Notes: generated from the sequence alone by a model not told the origin. DNA of 64,000 nucleotides from Thalassobius sp. Cn5-15 (GCF_022347685.1 NZ_JAKRGF010000006.1:158914-222913); one strand, 5' to 3'; positions 28,204 to 37,225 are shown, numbered from the stretch's first letter. Translations and numbers: made by a program.

Positions 28204-29001
28204 ATGTCATTTGCGATTTCAGGCAAAACGGCCATCGTCACTGGCGGGGCCAACGGCATCGGCCTGGCGATTGGCCGCCATTTCTTGGACAAGGGTGCCA
28301 ATGTCATCTTCGCCGATATGGATGAGGAAAACCTGATCCGCGAATTGGGCCCGAACGAGGAAGGCAATGCGCATCGCTACTTCGCCGGTGACTTGCGCGA
28401 AAAGCTGACGCTGGCGAACTTGCTGTCCGCGACGCTGGATGCGTTTGACAGTGTCGACATTCTGGTCAACGCCTCGCGTCAGATCATCGCCGCCGATCCG
28501 CTGAACAGCGATGACGCGATGGAGATGATGCTGCAGCAGAACCTGCTGACCTCTCTCAAGCTGTCGCAGCTGGTGGCCAAGCGTATGATCAAACAGGCCG
28601 AAGAGGGCGGTGAGGGGACAGTGGGCACCATCGTCAACATCTCCTGCATCGCGTCGCGTCGCACCAGTCCAGATCTCTTGGCCTATTCGGTTTCAACCGC
28701 CGCTTTGGATCAGATGACCCGTTCGATGGCTGTGGCATTGGCACCGAACCGCATTCGGGTGAATGGTCTGGCCTTTGGGTCTGTTATGTCGAACAGCCTG
28801 AAGGAAATCCTGCGCGAAAACGGCGAGTTCCGCGATGAGATCGAAAACCGCACCCCGCTGGGCCGTATTGCGGCCCCGACCGAATTGACAGAGGCGGCGC
28901 AATTCCTTGCCTCTGACGCTTCAGGCTTCATGACCGGCCAGATCATGACCGTGGACGGTGGCCGCACCTTGATGGATCCGGTAACAGCACCCGCGCACTA
29001 A
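28204..29001 (+). CDS. Short-chain dehydrogenase/reductase family protein, active site degraded
   Basis: A 265-residue Rossmann-fold protein of the classical SDR family. The dinucleotide-binding motif TGGANGIG (residues 13-20) is intact, and Asn113 of the catalytic tetrad is present. Tyr161 is present, but the residue four after it is Thr165 instead of the usual Lys (AYSVSTAALDQ), and the residue 13 before it is Cys148 instead of Ser. The usual NNAG motif reads Val-Asn-Ala-Ser. So two of four tetrad residues are missing. It may bind a nucleotide without normal catalysis, or use altered chemistry. AGGAG precedes the ATG. It lies 38 bases after the RsmC-like gene, with hemF 250 bases downstream. 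Confidence 0.9.
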   Translation: MSFAISGKTAIVTGGANGIGLAIGRHFLDKGANVIFADMDEENLIRELGPNEEGNAHRYFAGDLREKLTLANLLSATLDAFDSVDILVNASRQIIAADPLNSDDAMEMMLQQNLLTSLKLSQLVAKRMIKQAEEGGEGTVGTIVNISCIASRRTSPDLLAYSVSTAALDQMTRSMAVALAPNRIRVNGLAFGSVMSNSLKEILRENGEFRDEIENRTPLGRIAAPTELTEAAQFLASDASGFMTGQIMTVDGGRTLMDPVTAPAH

Positions 29002-29251
29002 CTTAATTCATTTTCCGGATCACGCAGTGAGACGGTTCAGGCCCGCCCTGCCCACAAGGCGGGCGCAAATTTCCAACCACTGTGCAATGCGCAAACGTTT
29101 GGTTGGGATAAGCGGTCGCGCTAAGTATCGTTCGCCTTCGGCTCGGGTGCGAACCTCTTGTGGCTCTCTTCTCTCCACGCGACCTATCGCACGCTTTCCG
29201 CCTTTCGCCGCACCTGCTAAACCCCTGTCAACAGGATGAAGGAGCGCCGAG

Positions 29252-30145
29252 ATGTCGGAAGAGTTTGCACAGGAAAAGCAAAGCGCCAGTGCGTGGTTCC
29301 ATGAATTGCGGGATCAGATCGTCACCGCCTTTGAGGCGCTGGAAGACAGCCAGACCACGGGGCCCTTCGCAGACCAACCTGCGGGCCGGTTTGAGGTGAC
29401 GGAAACGAAACGCGCCTCTGCTGATGGGTCAGACGCGGGTGGCGGGTTGATGAGCGTGATGCGCGGCGGGCGCGTGTTTGAAAAGGTCGGCGTCAACATC
29501 TCTACTGTTTACGGCGAATTGGGCGAACGTGCCCAAAACGCGATGGCTGCGCGTAAAGGCATTCCAGGGATGAAAGAGGATCCGCGCTTCTGGGCCTCTG
29601 GCATTTCGCTGGTTGCGCATATGCAGAACCCGCATACCCCTGCGGTGCATATGAACACGCGTATGTTCTGGACCCCGCATGCGTGGTGGTTCGGTGGGGG
29701 ATCGGACCTGAACCCCTGCATCGAATATGATGAAGACACCACGCATTTCCATGCAGTGCAGCAGGAATACTGTGACAAGCACGACACCGCTTTTTATCCG
29801 CGGCTGAAGGAATGGGCGGACGAATATTTCTTTGTGCCGCATCGGGGCCGTGCACGCGGTGTTGGTGGGATCTTTCTTGATGATCACAACTCCGGCGACT
29901 GGGAGAAGGATTTCGCCTTCATTCAGGACGTTGGCCGCGCCTTCCTGCCTGCCTTCCTGCCGGTGACGGAAAAACGCCGGACGCAGGACTGGTCGGATGC
30001 GGATAAGGATCAGCAGCTGCAGCACCGCGGCCTCTATGCGGAATATAACCTTGTCTATGATCGCGGGACCAAGTTCGGTCTGGAAACCGGTCACGACGCC
30101 AACGCCGTTCTGATGAGTCTGCCGCCAATGGCTAAATGGGTTTGA
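29252..30145 (+). CDS. hemF: Oxygen-dependent coproporphyrinogen III oxidase
   Basis: Performs the oxidative decarboxylation of coproporphyrinogen III using O2, in the cytoplasm. The 297 residues match the family over the full length. Characteristic segments include GVNISTVYGELGERAQNAM, VHMNTRMFWTPHAWWFGGGS, FFVPHRGRARGVGGIFLDD and YAEYNLVYDRGTKFGLETG. The start at 29252 has AAGGAG before it. hemN in this window provides the anaerobic route. The 250 bases before hemF hold a short GC-rich hairpin (GCCCGCC...GGCGGGC near 29041) but no gene I can support. Confidence 0.97.
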   Translation: MSEEFAQEKQSASAWFHELRDQIVTAFEALEDSQTTGPFADQPAGRFEVTETKRASADGSDAGGGLMSVMRGGRVFEKVGVNISTVYGELGERAQNAMAARKGIPGMKEDPRFWASGISLVAHMQNPHTPAVHMNTRMFWTPHAWWFGGGSDLNPCIEYDEDTTHFHAVQQEYCDKHDTAFYPRLKEWADEYFFVPHRGRARGVGGIFLDDHNSGDWEKDFAFIQDVGRAFLPAFLPVTEKRRTQDWSDADKDQQLQHRGLYAEYNLVYDRGTKFGLETGHDANAVLMSLPPMAKWV

Positions 30146-30166
30146 TCTGAAAGATCCCAAAAAAAT

Positions 30167-30205
30167 AAAAAGGCCGCGTCGCTGTTTGCGGCGCGGCCTT
30201 TTGTA
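30167..30205. terminator. Bidirectional terminator between hemF and accA
   Basis: An 11-base perfect inverted repeat (AAAAGGCCGCG at 30167-30177, CGCGGCCTTTT at 30192-30202) with a 14-base loop. It is A-rich on the left and T-rich on the right, and lies between two convergent genes. Confidence 0.88.
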
Positions 30206-30223
30206 TTTCGGGGAAAAGGGGCG

Positions 30224-31186
30224 TTACGCCGCCAGACCTTTGCTGCCCATGTCGAGGAATTTCTGGCGACGATCTTTCACCAGCTTCTCACGCGACTGGC
30301 CGGACAGTTCGTTCAGCATGGTCTGGATCGCGTCACCCACGGCCTTGATCGAAGCGTCCGCGTCACGATGCGCACCACCCAGCGGCTCGCCGATCACACG
30401 GTCAGCCACGCCCAGATTGTTCAGATCCTGCGCAGTCAGGCGCAGGGCTTCTGCTGCTTCGCGCATTTTTTCGGCGTCTTTCCACAGGATTGACGCGCAG
30501 CCTTCGGGGCTGATTACCGAATAAACCGAATGTTCCAGCATCGCCACGCGGTTTGCTGTGGCAAAGGCGACCGCGCCGCCAGAGCCACCTTCGCCAATGA
30601 CGATCGAGATCAGCGGAACGCCGATTTGCAAGCATTTTTCAGTGGAACGGGCAATTGCCTCGGACTGGCCGCGCTCTTCTGCGCCTTTGCCGGGGTAGGC
30701 GCCGGGCGTGTCGACCAGCGTCACGACGGGCAGGTTGAACTTATCTGCCATTTCCAAAAGGCGTACAGCTTTGCGGTAGCCCTCAGGGCGCGCCATGCCG
30801 AAGTTGCGTTCGATCCGGCTTTTGGTGTCGTTGCCCTTTTCATGGCCGATCACCACCACAGGGGTGTCTCCAAAACGCGCCAAACCGCCCATGACGGCGT
30901 GGTCATCGGCAAAATTACGATCCCCGGCCAGCGGGGTGTATTCGGTGAACAGTGCTTCGATGTAGTCTTTGCAATGCGGTCGGTCGGGGTGACGGGCGAC
31001 CTGACATTTGCGCCACGGGGTCAGCGACTTGTAGAGATCGGCCAGCATGTCGGACGCTTTCTTGTCCAGCGCGGCGGCTTCCTCTTCGATGTCCATCTCC
31101 TCGTTCTGGCGGGCCATGGCGCGCAGCTCTTCGGCTTTGCCTTCGATCTCGGCAAGCGGGCGTTCAAAGTCGAGGTAGTTGGTCAT
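30224..31186 (-). CDS. accA: Acetyl-CoA carboxylase carboxyltransferase subunit alpha
   Basis: Half of the carboxyltransferase that moves CO2 from biotin to acetyl-CoA to make malonyl-CoA, the first step of fatty acid synthesis. The 320 residues are of normal length and begin [20 protein letters not shown], a family N-terminus. Further matches are [38 protein letters not shown] and [20 protein letters not shown], which form the acyl-CoA and oxyanion regions. It stands alone with its own terminator; accD is not in the window. Confidence 0.97.
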   Translation of the reverse strand: MTNYLDFERPLAEIEGKAEELRAMARQNEEMDIEEEAAALDKKASDMLADLYKSLTPWRKCQVARHPDRPHCKDYIEALFTEYTPLAGDRNFADDHAVMGGLARFGDTPVVVIGHEKGNDTKSRIERNFGMARPEGYRKAVRLLEMADKFNLPVVTLVDTPGAYPGKGAEERGQSEAIARSTEKCLQIGVPLISIVIGEGGSGGAVAFATANRVAMLEHSVYSVISPEGCASILWKDAEKMREAAEALRLTAQDLNNLGVADRVIGEPLGGAHRDADASIKAVGDAIQTMLNELSGQSREKLVKDRRQKFLDMGSKGLAA

Positions 31187-31313
31187 GTTCTGTCACTCTC
31201 CAATATTGGAACGCAGGATATATGGCGTTCCATGGCCCCAGATGCAATATCGCATGTGACGTTACGGCGGTTGCATCCGGAGTTTCCATGCAAAAAAGCA
31301 GTCGTGCGCTTGC

Positions 31314-31901
31314 TCAAAGAACCGCGAGTAAGGAGCCGACCAGCAAAAGTGCCATCGTCACGTTGAATATACGCAAGCGTTTCGGGGATGACAGAACGCG
31401 GTTCATTTGTTGGCCAAGCACAGTCCAACTGCTGACTGTCGGCAGGTTAATTGCACCAAAGATCACGGCCACCATCAACACGGACCACATGGTTCGGTCA
31501 GGCGCATAGAGCGTGATTGCTGAGAGTGCCATTTGCCATGCCTTTGGGTTCACCCACTGAAAGGCTGCACCCTGAAACAAGGTCATCGGCTTGCCATCGC
31601 GCCCGCTGGTTTCGGGCATGCCAGAATTGGCAATTTTCCATGCCAGCCACAAGAGGTAGGTGATTCCGGCGACCTTCAGCACGGTGTGGCTGGCAGGGTA
31701 GGCATCAAAGAGTCCCATCAAGCCGATCCCCACTAAAACGACCATAATGGTGAAACCAATAGCGACGCCCAGCATATGCGGGATGGTGCGACGGAAGCCG
31801 TAGTTCGCGCCGGATGTCATCAGCATCAGGTTGTTCGGTCCCGGTGTAACCGAGGTAACAAAAGCAAAGGCAGAGAGGGCGGGGATTAATTCGTAAGTCA
31901 T
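31314..31901 (-). CDS. LysE/RhtB-family amino-acid exporter
   Basis: Inner-membrane exporter of 195 residues with about six helices. The N-terminal signature is FVTSVTPGPNNLMLMTSGAN (about residues 15-34), the conserved Pro-Gly-Pro-Asn region of the family. The substrate is probably an amino acid or a derivative but cannot be read from the sequence. An Lrp-family regulator is encoded divergently with 72 bases between start codons, the usual arrangement in which the regulator senses the exported amino acid. Confidence 0.9.
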   Translation of the reverse strand: MTYELIPALSAFAFVTSVTPGPNNLMLMTSGANYGFRRTIPHMLGVAIGFTIMVVLVGIGLMGLFDAYPASHTVLKVAGITYLLWLAWKIANSGMPETSGRDGKPMTLFQGAAFQWVNPKAWQMALSAITLYAPDRTMWSVLMVAVIFGAINLPTVSSWTVLGQQMNRVLSSPKRLRIFNVTMALLLVGSLLAVL

Positions 31902-31973
31902 TGGGCAATATTATGCTGTTGATATCCTCATTAAATTGCGATTGATGGTGTGATTGGAAAAAGGATGCAATAA

Positions 31974-32426
31974 ATGGCCAAAAAAGACAGCATAAACGAC
32001 AACATATTGCATGAGCTGTTTCGCGACGGTCGTCTGTCCAATCTGGAACTGGCCGATCGTGTGGGCCTGTCGCCCTCTGCCTGTTTGCGTCGCGTGCAGG
32101 AACTGGAGCGTAGTGGCGTGATTCAGGGATACCGTGCGGTGATCAACCCGACGGCGCGGGATGTGGGGTTTGTGGCCTATATGACTGTGGGATTGAATCT
32201 GCATACCAAACAGGCCCAGGGGGCGTTTGAGCGGTCGATCGCGCGCGCGCCAGAGGTGCGCGAGTGTCATAATATCACGGGCAATGTTGAATACCTGTTG
32301 CGCGTCGAGGCGCGGGATCTTGCGGATTACAAACGTTTTCACACGGATGTTTTGGGGACACTGGATCAGGTAAACTCGATCACCACCTTTGTGGTTCTGG
32401 AATCGCCGAAGGATGAGCGGGCCTGA
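31974..32426 (+). CDS. Lrp/AsnC-family transcriptional regulator
   Basis: A 150-residue regulator with an N-terminal winged HTH (about 10-60: LSNLELADRVGLSPSACLRR) and a C-terminal RAM ligand-binding and oligomerisation domain (about 70-145). AAGGA precedes the ATG. The divergent LysE-type exporter is its likely target. The shared 72-base intergenic region is AT-rich and would hold the operator; I did not find a clear palindrome there. Confidence 0.92.
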   Translation: MAKKDSINDNILHELFRDGRLSNLELADRVGLSPSACLRRVQELERSGVIQGYRAVINPTARDVGFVAYMTVGLNLHTKQAQGAFERSIARAPEVRECHNITGNVEYLLRVEARDLADYKRFHTDVLGTLDQVNSITTFVVLESPKDERA

Positions 32427-32573
32427 TTTGACCGGGGGCTTGGCCCTGCGCCTTTGGCGTATTCCCCTAGAGGATTTATCGGAACATTGAAAAGGGCACG
32501 GGGAGGGCAGTTCAGCAAGACTTGTTCATTCGGGATGAGGCATTCAGACGATGCGAAATGACAAGAGGGCGTG

Positions 32574-33410
32574 ATGAGCCAGAATTATGAGGACCGGATC
32601 CGCCGTGTGGTGCGATATATCCACGATAATCCCGCTGGCGATCTGTCGTTGGACCGGCTGGCGGATGTGGCGGCGATGTCGCGGTTTCATTGGCATCGGG
32701 TGTTTCATGCGATGATGGGTGAGACCTGCGCCGATATGGTGCGGCGGGTGCGGTTGCATCAGGCCTCGTTAATGTTGGCGCGTGGTGACCTACCGGTGGC
32801 CGAGGTGGCGCGACAGGTGGGCTATCCCACCCCGCAAAGCTTTGGTCGGGCCTTCCGCGCCGCCTATGGCGTGACCCCTTTGACGTTTCGCAAACAGGGC
32901 GTGCCGCTGGTGGCGCTGCGCCAGATGAAACCAGAGGAGTTCAGAATGTTTGATGTTGTTGTTGAAGACTGTGATGCACTGCGTTTCGCGGGGGTGAGTC
33001 ACAAGGGATCGTATAATGGGATTGCCGCTAAATTTGAGGAGCTGGCCGCTCTTGCAACAACGCGGGGGCTGTGGCCCACAACGCAGGGGATGGCCGGGAT
33101 TTACTGCGATGATCCCAGTGAAACGCCAGAGGCAGACCTGCGCAGTTTCGCAGCGTTGATCCTGACTGAAGGTGCAGAAGTGCCCGAAGGGTTGGAAGTG
33201 CAGACCTATCCTGCCGGACGAGTGGCCAAGCTGACCTACAAGGGGCCTTATTCTAATATGTCAGAGGCTTACCACTATCTCTATGGCCGCTGGTTGCCGG
33301 AAAGTGGGGAAGAGGCGGCGGATTTGGCGCCGTTTGAGGTTTACTTGAATTCACCGATCGATACCGCAGCAGAGGATTTGCTGACTGAGGTGTGCGTGCT
33401 GCTCAAGTGA
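32574..33410 (+). CDS. AraC-family regulator with GyrI-like domain
   Basis: A 278-residue protein with an N-terminal AraC-type double HTH (about residues 5-105, including LADVAAMSRFHWHRVFHAM and VARQVGYPTPQSFGRAF). The C-terminal half is a GyrI-like effector-binding domain (about 120-278, ending FEVYLNSPIDTAAEDLLTEV). This is the layout of Rob/SbmC-type regulators that bind hydrophobic compounds or drugs. A GTG at 32571 directly precedes the chosen ATG at 32574, and AGAGGG upstream could serve either. No target gene is adjacent. Confidence 0.9.
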   Translation: MSQNYEDRIRRVVRYIHDNPAGDLSLDRLADVAAMSRFHWHRVFHAMMGETCADMVRRVRLHQASLMLARGDLPVAEVARQVGYPTPQSFGRAFRAAYGVTPLTFRKQGVPLVALRQMKPEEFRMFDVVVEDCDALRFAGVSHKGSYNGIAAKFEELAALATTRGLWPTTQGMAGIYCDDPSETPEADLRSFAALILTEGAEVPEGLEVQTYPAGRVAKLTYKGPYSNMSEAYHYLYGRWLPESGEEAADLAPFEVYLNSPIDTAAEDLLTEVCVLLK

Positions 33411-33711
33411 AGACCAGTTGCAGGTGTCCCTGCCGAGCGAGCTGGTTTCCGCACACAATCTTCGCGGCGATCATGGGCGCGATCGCCCGTGTGCGAATAA
33501 GTGCAGACTTAAAACAATATCCACGACTCACGATAATACGTGGTGCCGGTTGCGCTTTTCAGTTGAAATATACCGTAAATTCCCGATAAGCACAGCCGGG
33601 GCAACTCATGTGAGTGGCGCTATTTAGCGAGAGTTGTTCCAAGCTTCTGTCCGCCGGGGGGCGGGCAGAAGCAATCTGGGACAGCGCGGTGAACGCCTTT
33701 GACTTGCCAGC
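33411..33711. other. Gap without a supported gene, with one hairpin
   Basis: These 301 bases separate two convergent genes. The only structure I see is a 13-base stem at 33643-33672 (GCTTCTGTCCGCC with GGCGGGCAGAAGC, one G-U pair). Neither side has a T-run, so it is at best a weak terminator. Short open frames here are not convincing. Confidence 0.6.
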
Positions 33712-34029
33712 TCAAGCCTTGTCTGTGCCGACGTTTTCAGCAAATGCCTTCTGGAAGTCCGCCTTTTTCTCGGCGCTGGCGTCGGTTTGATAGTTGGCTT
33801 TCCATTCATCCATGGTCATGCCGTAAAAAATCTCTCGTGCCTCGTTCTTATCCATTTCGATGCCGCGCTCGTTGGCGGCTTCTTGGTACCAGCGACTGAG
33901 ACAGTTCCGGCAGAATCCGGCTAGGTTCATCATGTCGATGTTTTGCACATCGGTGCGCTTTTCCATCAGGTGGTCACGCAGGGTGCGGAATGCTGCAGCT
34001 TCCAGTTCGATGCGGGTTTGGTCGTCCAT
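33712..34029 (-). CDS. DUF1244 domain-containing protein
   Basis: A 105-residue protein of a family of unknown function widespread in proteobacteria. The diagnostic core is RTDVQNIDMMNLAGFCRNCL (about residues 26-45), followed by SRWYQEAANERG. The Cys-x-x-Cys (CRNC) suggests a metal site or redox pair. It is soluble, with no signal peptide. GGAGA precedes the ATG. It is the last of three minus-strand genes with a tautomerase and an N-formylglutamate amidohydrolase; the spacings are 29 and 17 bases, so they probably form an operon. Confidence 0.9.
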   Translation of the reverse strand: MDDQTRIELEAAAFRTLRDHLMEKRTDVQNIDMMNLAGFCRNCLSRWYQEAANERGIEMDKNEAREIFYGMTMDEWKANYQTDASAEKKADFQKAFAENVGTDKA

Positions 34030-34058
34030 TTGTGGTCTCCTTGGCGCGTGTGCTGGGA

Positions 34059-34403
34059 TTACAGAACACGTTTGGCGTATGAGGCGCCGTGCATTTCCAC
34101 GGCTTCGACGGTCAGGCTGCCCACGGTCGGCAGGTGCGATTGCAGAACCTCCAGGACAGCGCCCGTCAGTTGGGATTTGGTATCATCGTCACGCCCCGGC
34201 AAGAGGCGCAGGGTGGCGTGCACGAAACTTTGTGGTTCTGATCCGATCAGACTATAGCTGGCAGCACTGGCACGGATCTTTAGGTTTGCGGCAGTCGGTA
34301 TTGTGGGGTTGGCAGCCAGCGTGTCAAACAGGAGCTGCTGCAGGGCAGGAATGTCGTGGCTGTCTTCCAGGCCTTGCGAAAACTCCAGAACGAGATGGGG
34401 CAT
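34059..34403 (-). CDS. 5-carboxymethyl-2-hydroxymuconate isomerase family protein
   Basis: Tautomerase-superfamily protein of 114 residues with the catalytic N-terminal proline (Met removed, MPHLVLEFSQ). In the homoprotocatechuate pathway (HpaF/CHMI) this fold isomerises 5-carboxymethyl-2-hydroxymuconate. No other gene of that pathway is present here, so the true substrate may differ. The gene lies between DUF1244 and N-formylglutamate amidohydrolase genes on the same strand. Confidence 0.85.
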   Translation of the reverse strand: MPHLVLEFSQGLEDSHDIPALQQLLFDTLAANPTIPTAANLKIRASAASYSLIGSEPQSFVHATLRLLPGRDDDTKSQLTGAVLEVLQSHLPTVGSLTVEAVEMHGASYAKRVL

Positions 34404-34420
34404 GACTTGCGCTCCTTTGA

Positions 34421-35161
34421 TTAAACGCCACTGCGGCTTAGCGCATCCAGCAGGATCGGGGCCAGACGGGTGGCCCAGCCACGTTGTTGTTGGTCGGTTT
34501 CGATGAGGTCATTGCGGATTTCGATCAATGCGTTGGGGCGGCCGTGGGCAGTGGCGTGGGTGTCGATTGCGTCGCCAGGCAGGTAGCCGGTGTAGGGTTC
34601 GTTGTCGCCGATGCACAGGTCGGCCTCTTCCTTCAGGCGTTGGATCAGGGGGTGGGCATAGCGCCCATCCTCGGCCCACAGGACGCCAACATGCCACGGA
34701 CGCGGTGCGCGCCCCTGCATTTGCGGGGTGAAAGAGTGCATGGCGATGATAACCGTATCTTCACGCCGCGCGGCCAGTGCGGCCAGTGCTTCATGATATG
34801 GATCATAAAGCGCGCTGCGGCGGCGGCTGACCTCTGCATCATCTGCGTGGCGGTTGGCGGGAATGATCGCACCATCAGAAAGCTTCATCAGCAGGGTGGG
34901 GTCATCGGCGCCACGGTTGGGATCAATCACAAGGCGGGAAAAATTAGACAGCACGGCCGCACACCCGAGGGCATCAGCTAAGGCGCGGGTGACACCTGCG
35001 GCGCCCACGTCATAGGCGATGTGGCGTGACATATCCGCCTCAGCAAGGCCCAGATCGCCGCCATTGATAAACTCTGGCACGGTATTGGCAGCGTGGTCGC
35101 AGGTGATCAGAAAGCGGCTGTCGCGAGTGCCGCCGTGAATATGGAAGGGTTTATAGGTCAT
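34421..35161 (-). CDS. N-formylglutamate amidohydrolase family protein
   Basis: A 246-residue metal-dependent hydrolase. The family motifs FLITCDHAANTVPEF (about residues 17-31), RLVIDPNRGADDPTLL and VIIAMHSFTPQMQGRAP are present. In histidine degradation the enzyme releases glutamate and formate from N-formylglutamate, but no hut genes are nearby. Many roseobacter copies are orphans of this kind, so the substrate is uncertain. It is the first gene of a probable three-gene operon and is divergent from pyk with 147 bases between start codons. Confidence 0.88.
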   Translation of the reverse strand: MTYKPFHIHGGTRDSRFLITCDHAANTVPEFINGGDLGLAEADMSRHIAYDVGAAGVTRALADALGCAAVLSNFSRLVIDPNRGADDPTLLMKLSDGAIIPANRHADDAEVSRRRSALYDPYHEALAALAARREDTVIIAMHSFTPQMQGRAPRPWHVGVLWAEDGRYAHPLIQRLKEEADLCIGDNEPYTGYLPGDAIDTHATAHGRPNALIEIRNDLIETDQQQRGWATRLAPILLDALSRSGV

Positions 35162-35308
35162 GAAACTTTCACTTGGCTTAAAAACGCTCTATGCCACTTT
35201 GTGACCGAATGGAATTGTTTCTGCGGCGAAGTCTGCGTATAACGCAGAAAATGTTAGCGGTAACGCGGGTGTTGTGATGCACCAGCCGCGAAGGAAGGAA
35301 AACCGAGG

Positions 35309-36757
35309 ATGAGACGCTTTCGCAACGTGAAAATCGTGGCCACACTGGGCCCGGCTTCGAATGATTATGCAACCATTCGGGCGCTGCATGAGGCGGGGGC
35401 GGATGTGTTTCGCCTGAATATGAGCCACGGCAGCCATGAAGAAATCCGCGAGCGTCACGCGATGATCCGTCAGGTTGAGGCCGATCTGAACAACCCGATC
35501 GCCATTCTGGCGGATCTGCAGGGGCCGAAGTTGCGGGTGGGTGTGTTTGCCAATGACGCCGAAGAGCTGGTCAATGGCGCTGTCTTCCGTATGGATCTGG
35601 ACGAAACACCAGGTGATGCGACCCGTGTTTGCCTGCCGCACCCTGAAATTTTTGCTGCACTGGAAGTGGGCACAACCGTTCTGGTCAACGATGGCAAAAT
35701 CCGCCTGAAAGTGACCGCTTGCGGTCCCGACTTTGCCGAAACTGAGGTAATTGCTGGCGGCACGATTTCCAACCGAAAGGGCGTGAATGTGCCCGACGTG
35801 GTGTTGCCGCTGGCGGCGCTGTCGGACAAGGACAAGGCGGATTTGGAATTCGTCTGCGATTTGGGTGTTGATTGGCTGGCGCTGAGCTTTGTTCAGCGCC
35901 CCGAGGATGTATGGGAAGCGCGCACGCTGGCCAATGGCCGCGCCGCGCTCCTGTCCAAGATTGAAAAACCCGCCGCTGTAAAAGCTTTTGATGAAATCCT
36001 TGATGTCTCTGACGGGATCATGGTGGCCCGTGGCGATCTGGGCGTTGAACTGCCAGTGCAGAACGTCCCGCCGATCCAGAAGCGCCTGATCCGTAAATGT
36101 CGCAAGGCTGCGAAACCGGTGATTGTGGCCACGCAGATGCTCGAATCTATGATCGATTCGCCCATGCCCACACGGGCAGAGGTGTCGGACGTGGCCACCG
36201 CGATCTATGAGGGGTCTGACGCGATTATGCTAAGTGCGGAATCCGCCGCCGGTTCCTTCCCGATTGAAGCAGTGACGACAATGAACAACGTCGCCATTGA
36301 GGTGGAGGCAGATAGTACTTACAGCGAAATTATCGCAGCCAGCCGTCGGGCAGACCGTAAAACCATTGCCGACGGCATTGTTGCCGCCGCGCGTGAAATC
36401 GCTGAAACCACGGATATCAAGGCGATCTGCTGCTTTACCCAATCGGGCACTACGGCGCTACTGGTGTCGCGCGAACGACCCCGCGTGCCGATCATCGCGC
36501 TGACGCCCTTGCGCGGCACGGCGCGACGTCTGGCGCTCAGCTGGGGCACCGACTGTGTTGTGATCAGCGGGGATGTGAACCGCTTCAAACAAGCGGTGGT
36601 CAATGCGGCCCGCGCGGCCCGTATGGGCGGCTATGCGAAGGAAGAGGATCAGATCCTCGTCACCGCAGGGGTGCCTTTCAACGTCACAGGATCGACTAAT
36701 ATCCTGCGCGTCGCCCCCTGTGCGGAGCGTTTGATCTACGCCACTGATCCAGAGTAA
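35309..36757 (+). CDS. pyk: Pyruvate kinase
   Basis: Last step of glycolysis: phosphoenolpyruvate and ADP to pyruvate and ATP. The 482 residues cover the whole family length. The N-terminal substrate site is KIVATLGPAS, FRLNMSHGSH follows, and the catalytic Lys region is ALLSKIEKPAAV. MVARGDLGVELPVQNVPPIQ and ATQMLESMIDSPMPTRAEVSD are the family signatures. The ATG at 35309 has AAGGAAGG upstream. A GC-rich hairpin (about 36771-36797) follows the gene but lacks a T-run. Confidence 0.97.
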   Translation: MRRFRNVKIVATLGPASNDYATIRALHEAGADVFRLNMSHGSHEEIRERHAMIRQVEADLNNPIAILADLQGPKLRVGVFANDAEELVNGAVFRMDLDETPGDATRVCLPHPEIFAALEVGTTVLVNDGKIRLKVTACGPDFAETEVIAGGTISNRKGVNVPDVVLPLAALSDKDKADLEFVCDLGVDWLALSFVQRPEDVWEARTLANGRAALLSKIEKPAAVKAFDEILDVSDGIMVARGDLGVELPVQNVPPIQKRLIRKCRKAAKPVIVATQMLESMIDSPMPTRAEVSDVATAIYEGSDAIMLSAESAAGSFPIEAVTTMNNVAIEVEADSTYSEIIAASRRADRKTIADGIVAAAREIAETTDIKAICCFTQSGTTALLVSRERPRVPIIALTPLRGTARRLALSWGTDCVVISGDVNRFKQAVVNAARAARMGGYAKEEDQILVTAGVPFNVTGSTNILRVAPCAERLIYATDPE

Positions 36758-36827
36758 GATCTGTCATCAAGGGCCGGGCGGTATGCCGTCCGGGCTCTGG
36801 CTTAGCGTGGTAGTGAAAGGGCAGGCA

Positions 36828-37052
36828 ATGCAGGCTGATCTGATCATGGTGATCGGTATGACGATCATGTTTTTCGCAATCCCTGCCTTTGTCTACGCCT
36901 GGAGTGAGGGTGATGCGCCACGCACGCCCGCTCTGAGCATGCTGATTGGTTTTGCGCTCAGCTTTTATGCGACCACGGTGAAGCCCGGTGGCTATGACCT
37001 GTTAGACATTCCGCTGGCCTTTATCACGGTGGCGGGTGGTTTCCTGAACTAG
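36828..37052 (+). CDS. Small membrane protein of unknown function
   Basis: A 74-residue protein that I do not recognise. It has a first helix (about residues 4-23), a short acidic loop (SEGDAPRTP), a second helix (about 31-47), and a third weakly hydrophobic segment at the end (LLDIPLAFITVAGGFL). I chose the ATG at 36828 with GAAAGGG upstream, rather than an in-frame ATG at 36783 which overlaps a hairpin. It lies 70 bases after pyk and may be read through from it. Confidence 0.7.
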   Translation: MQADLIMVIGMTIMFFAIPAFVYAWSEGDAPRTPALSMLIGFALSFYATTVKPGGYDLLDIPLAFITVAGGFLN

Positions 37053-37225
37053 CGCGCCTCTCACATGCGCGGCAGGCCTTGTTTTCTTGGGTATGCCTTG
37101 CAGCAGGGGCTGCGTTTTCCCTCTTGCCAGATGACCGAATCCCCCCTAAAGAAGCCTCCTGTCTGCGCGGCCGGCTATATGGCATGCCGAGTCGCGTGTA
37201 ATCGTACAAAGACTAGGAGACGAAA

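Noticed and set aside
29027..29239. A 70-residue open frame before hemF
   Set aside because: Arg/Ser/Pro-rich translation typical of non-coding GC-rich DNA, no ribosome site, no family likeness.
33392..33627. Short overlapping open frames in the gap after the AraC gene
   Set aside because: Two frames overlap each other, composition is not protein-like, and one overlaps the AraC stop.
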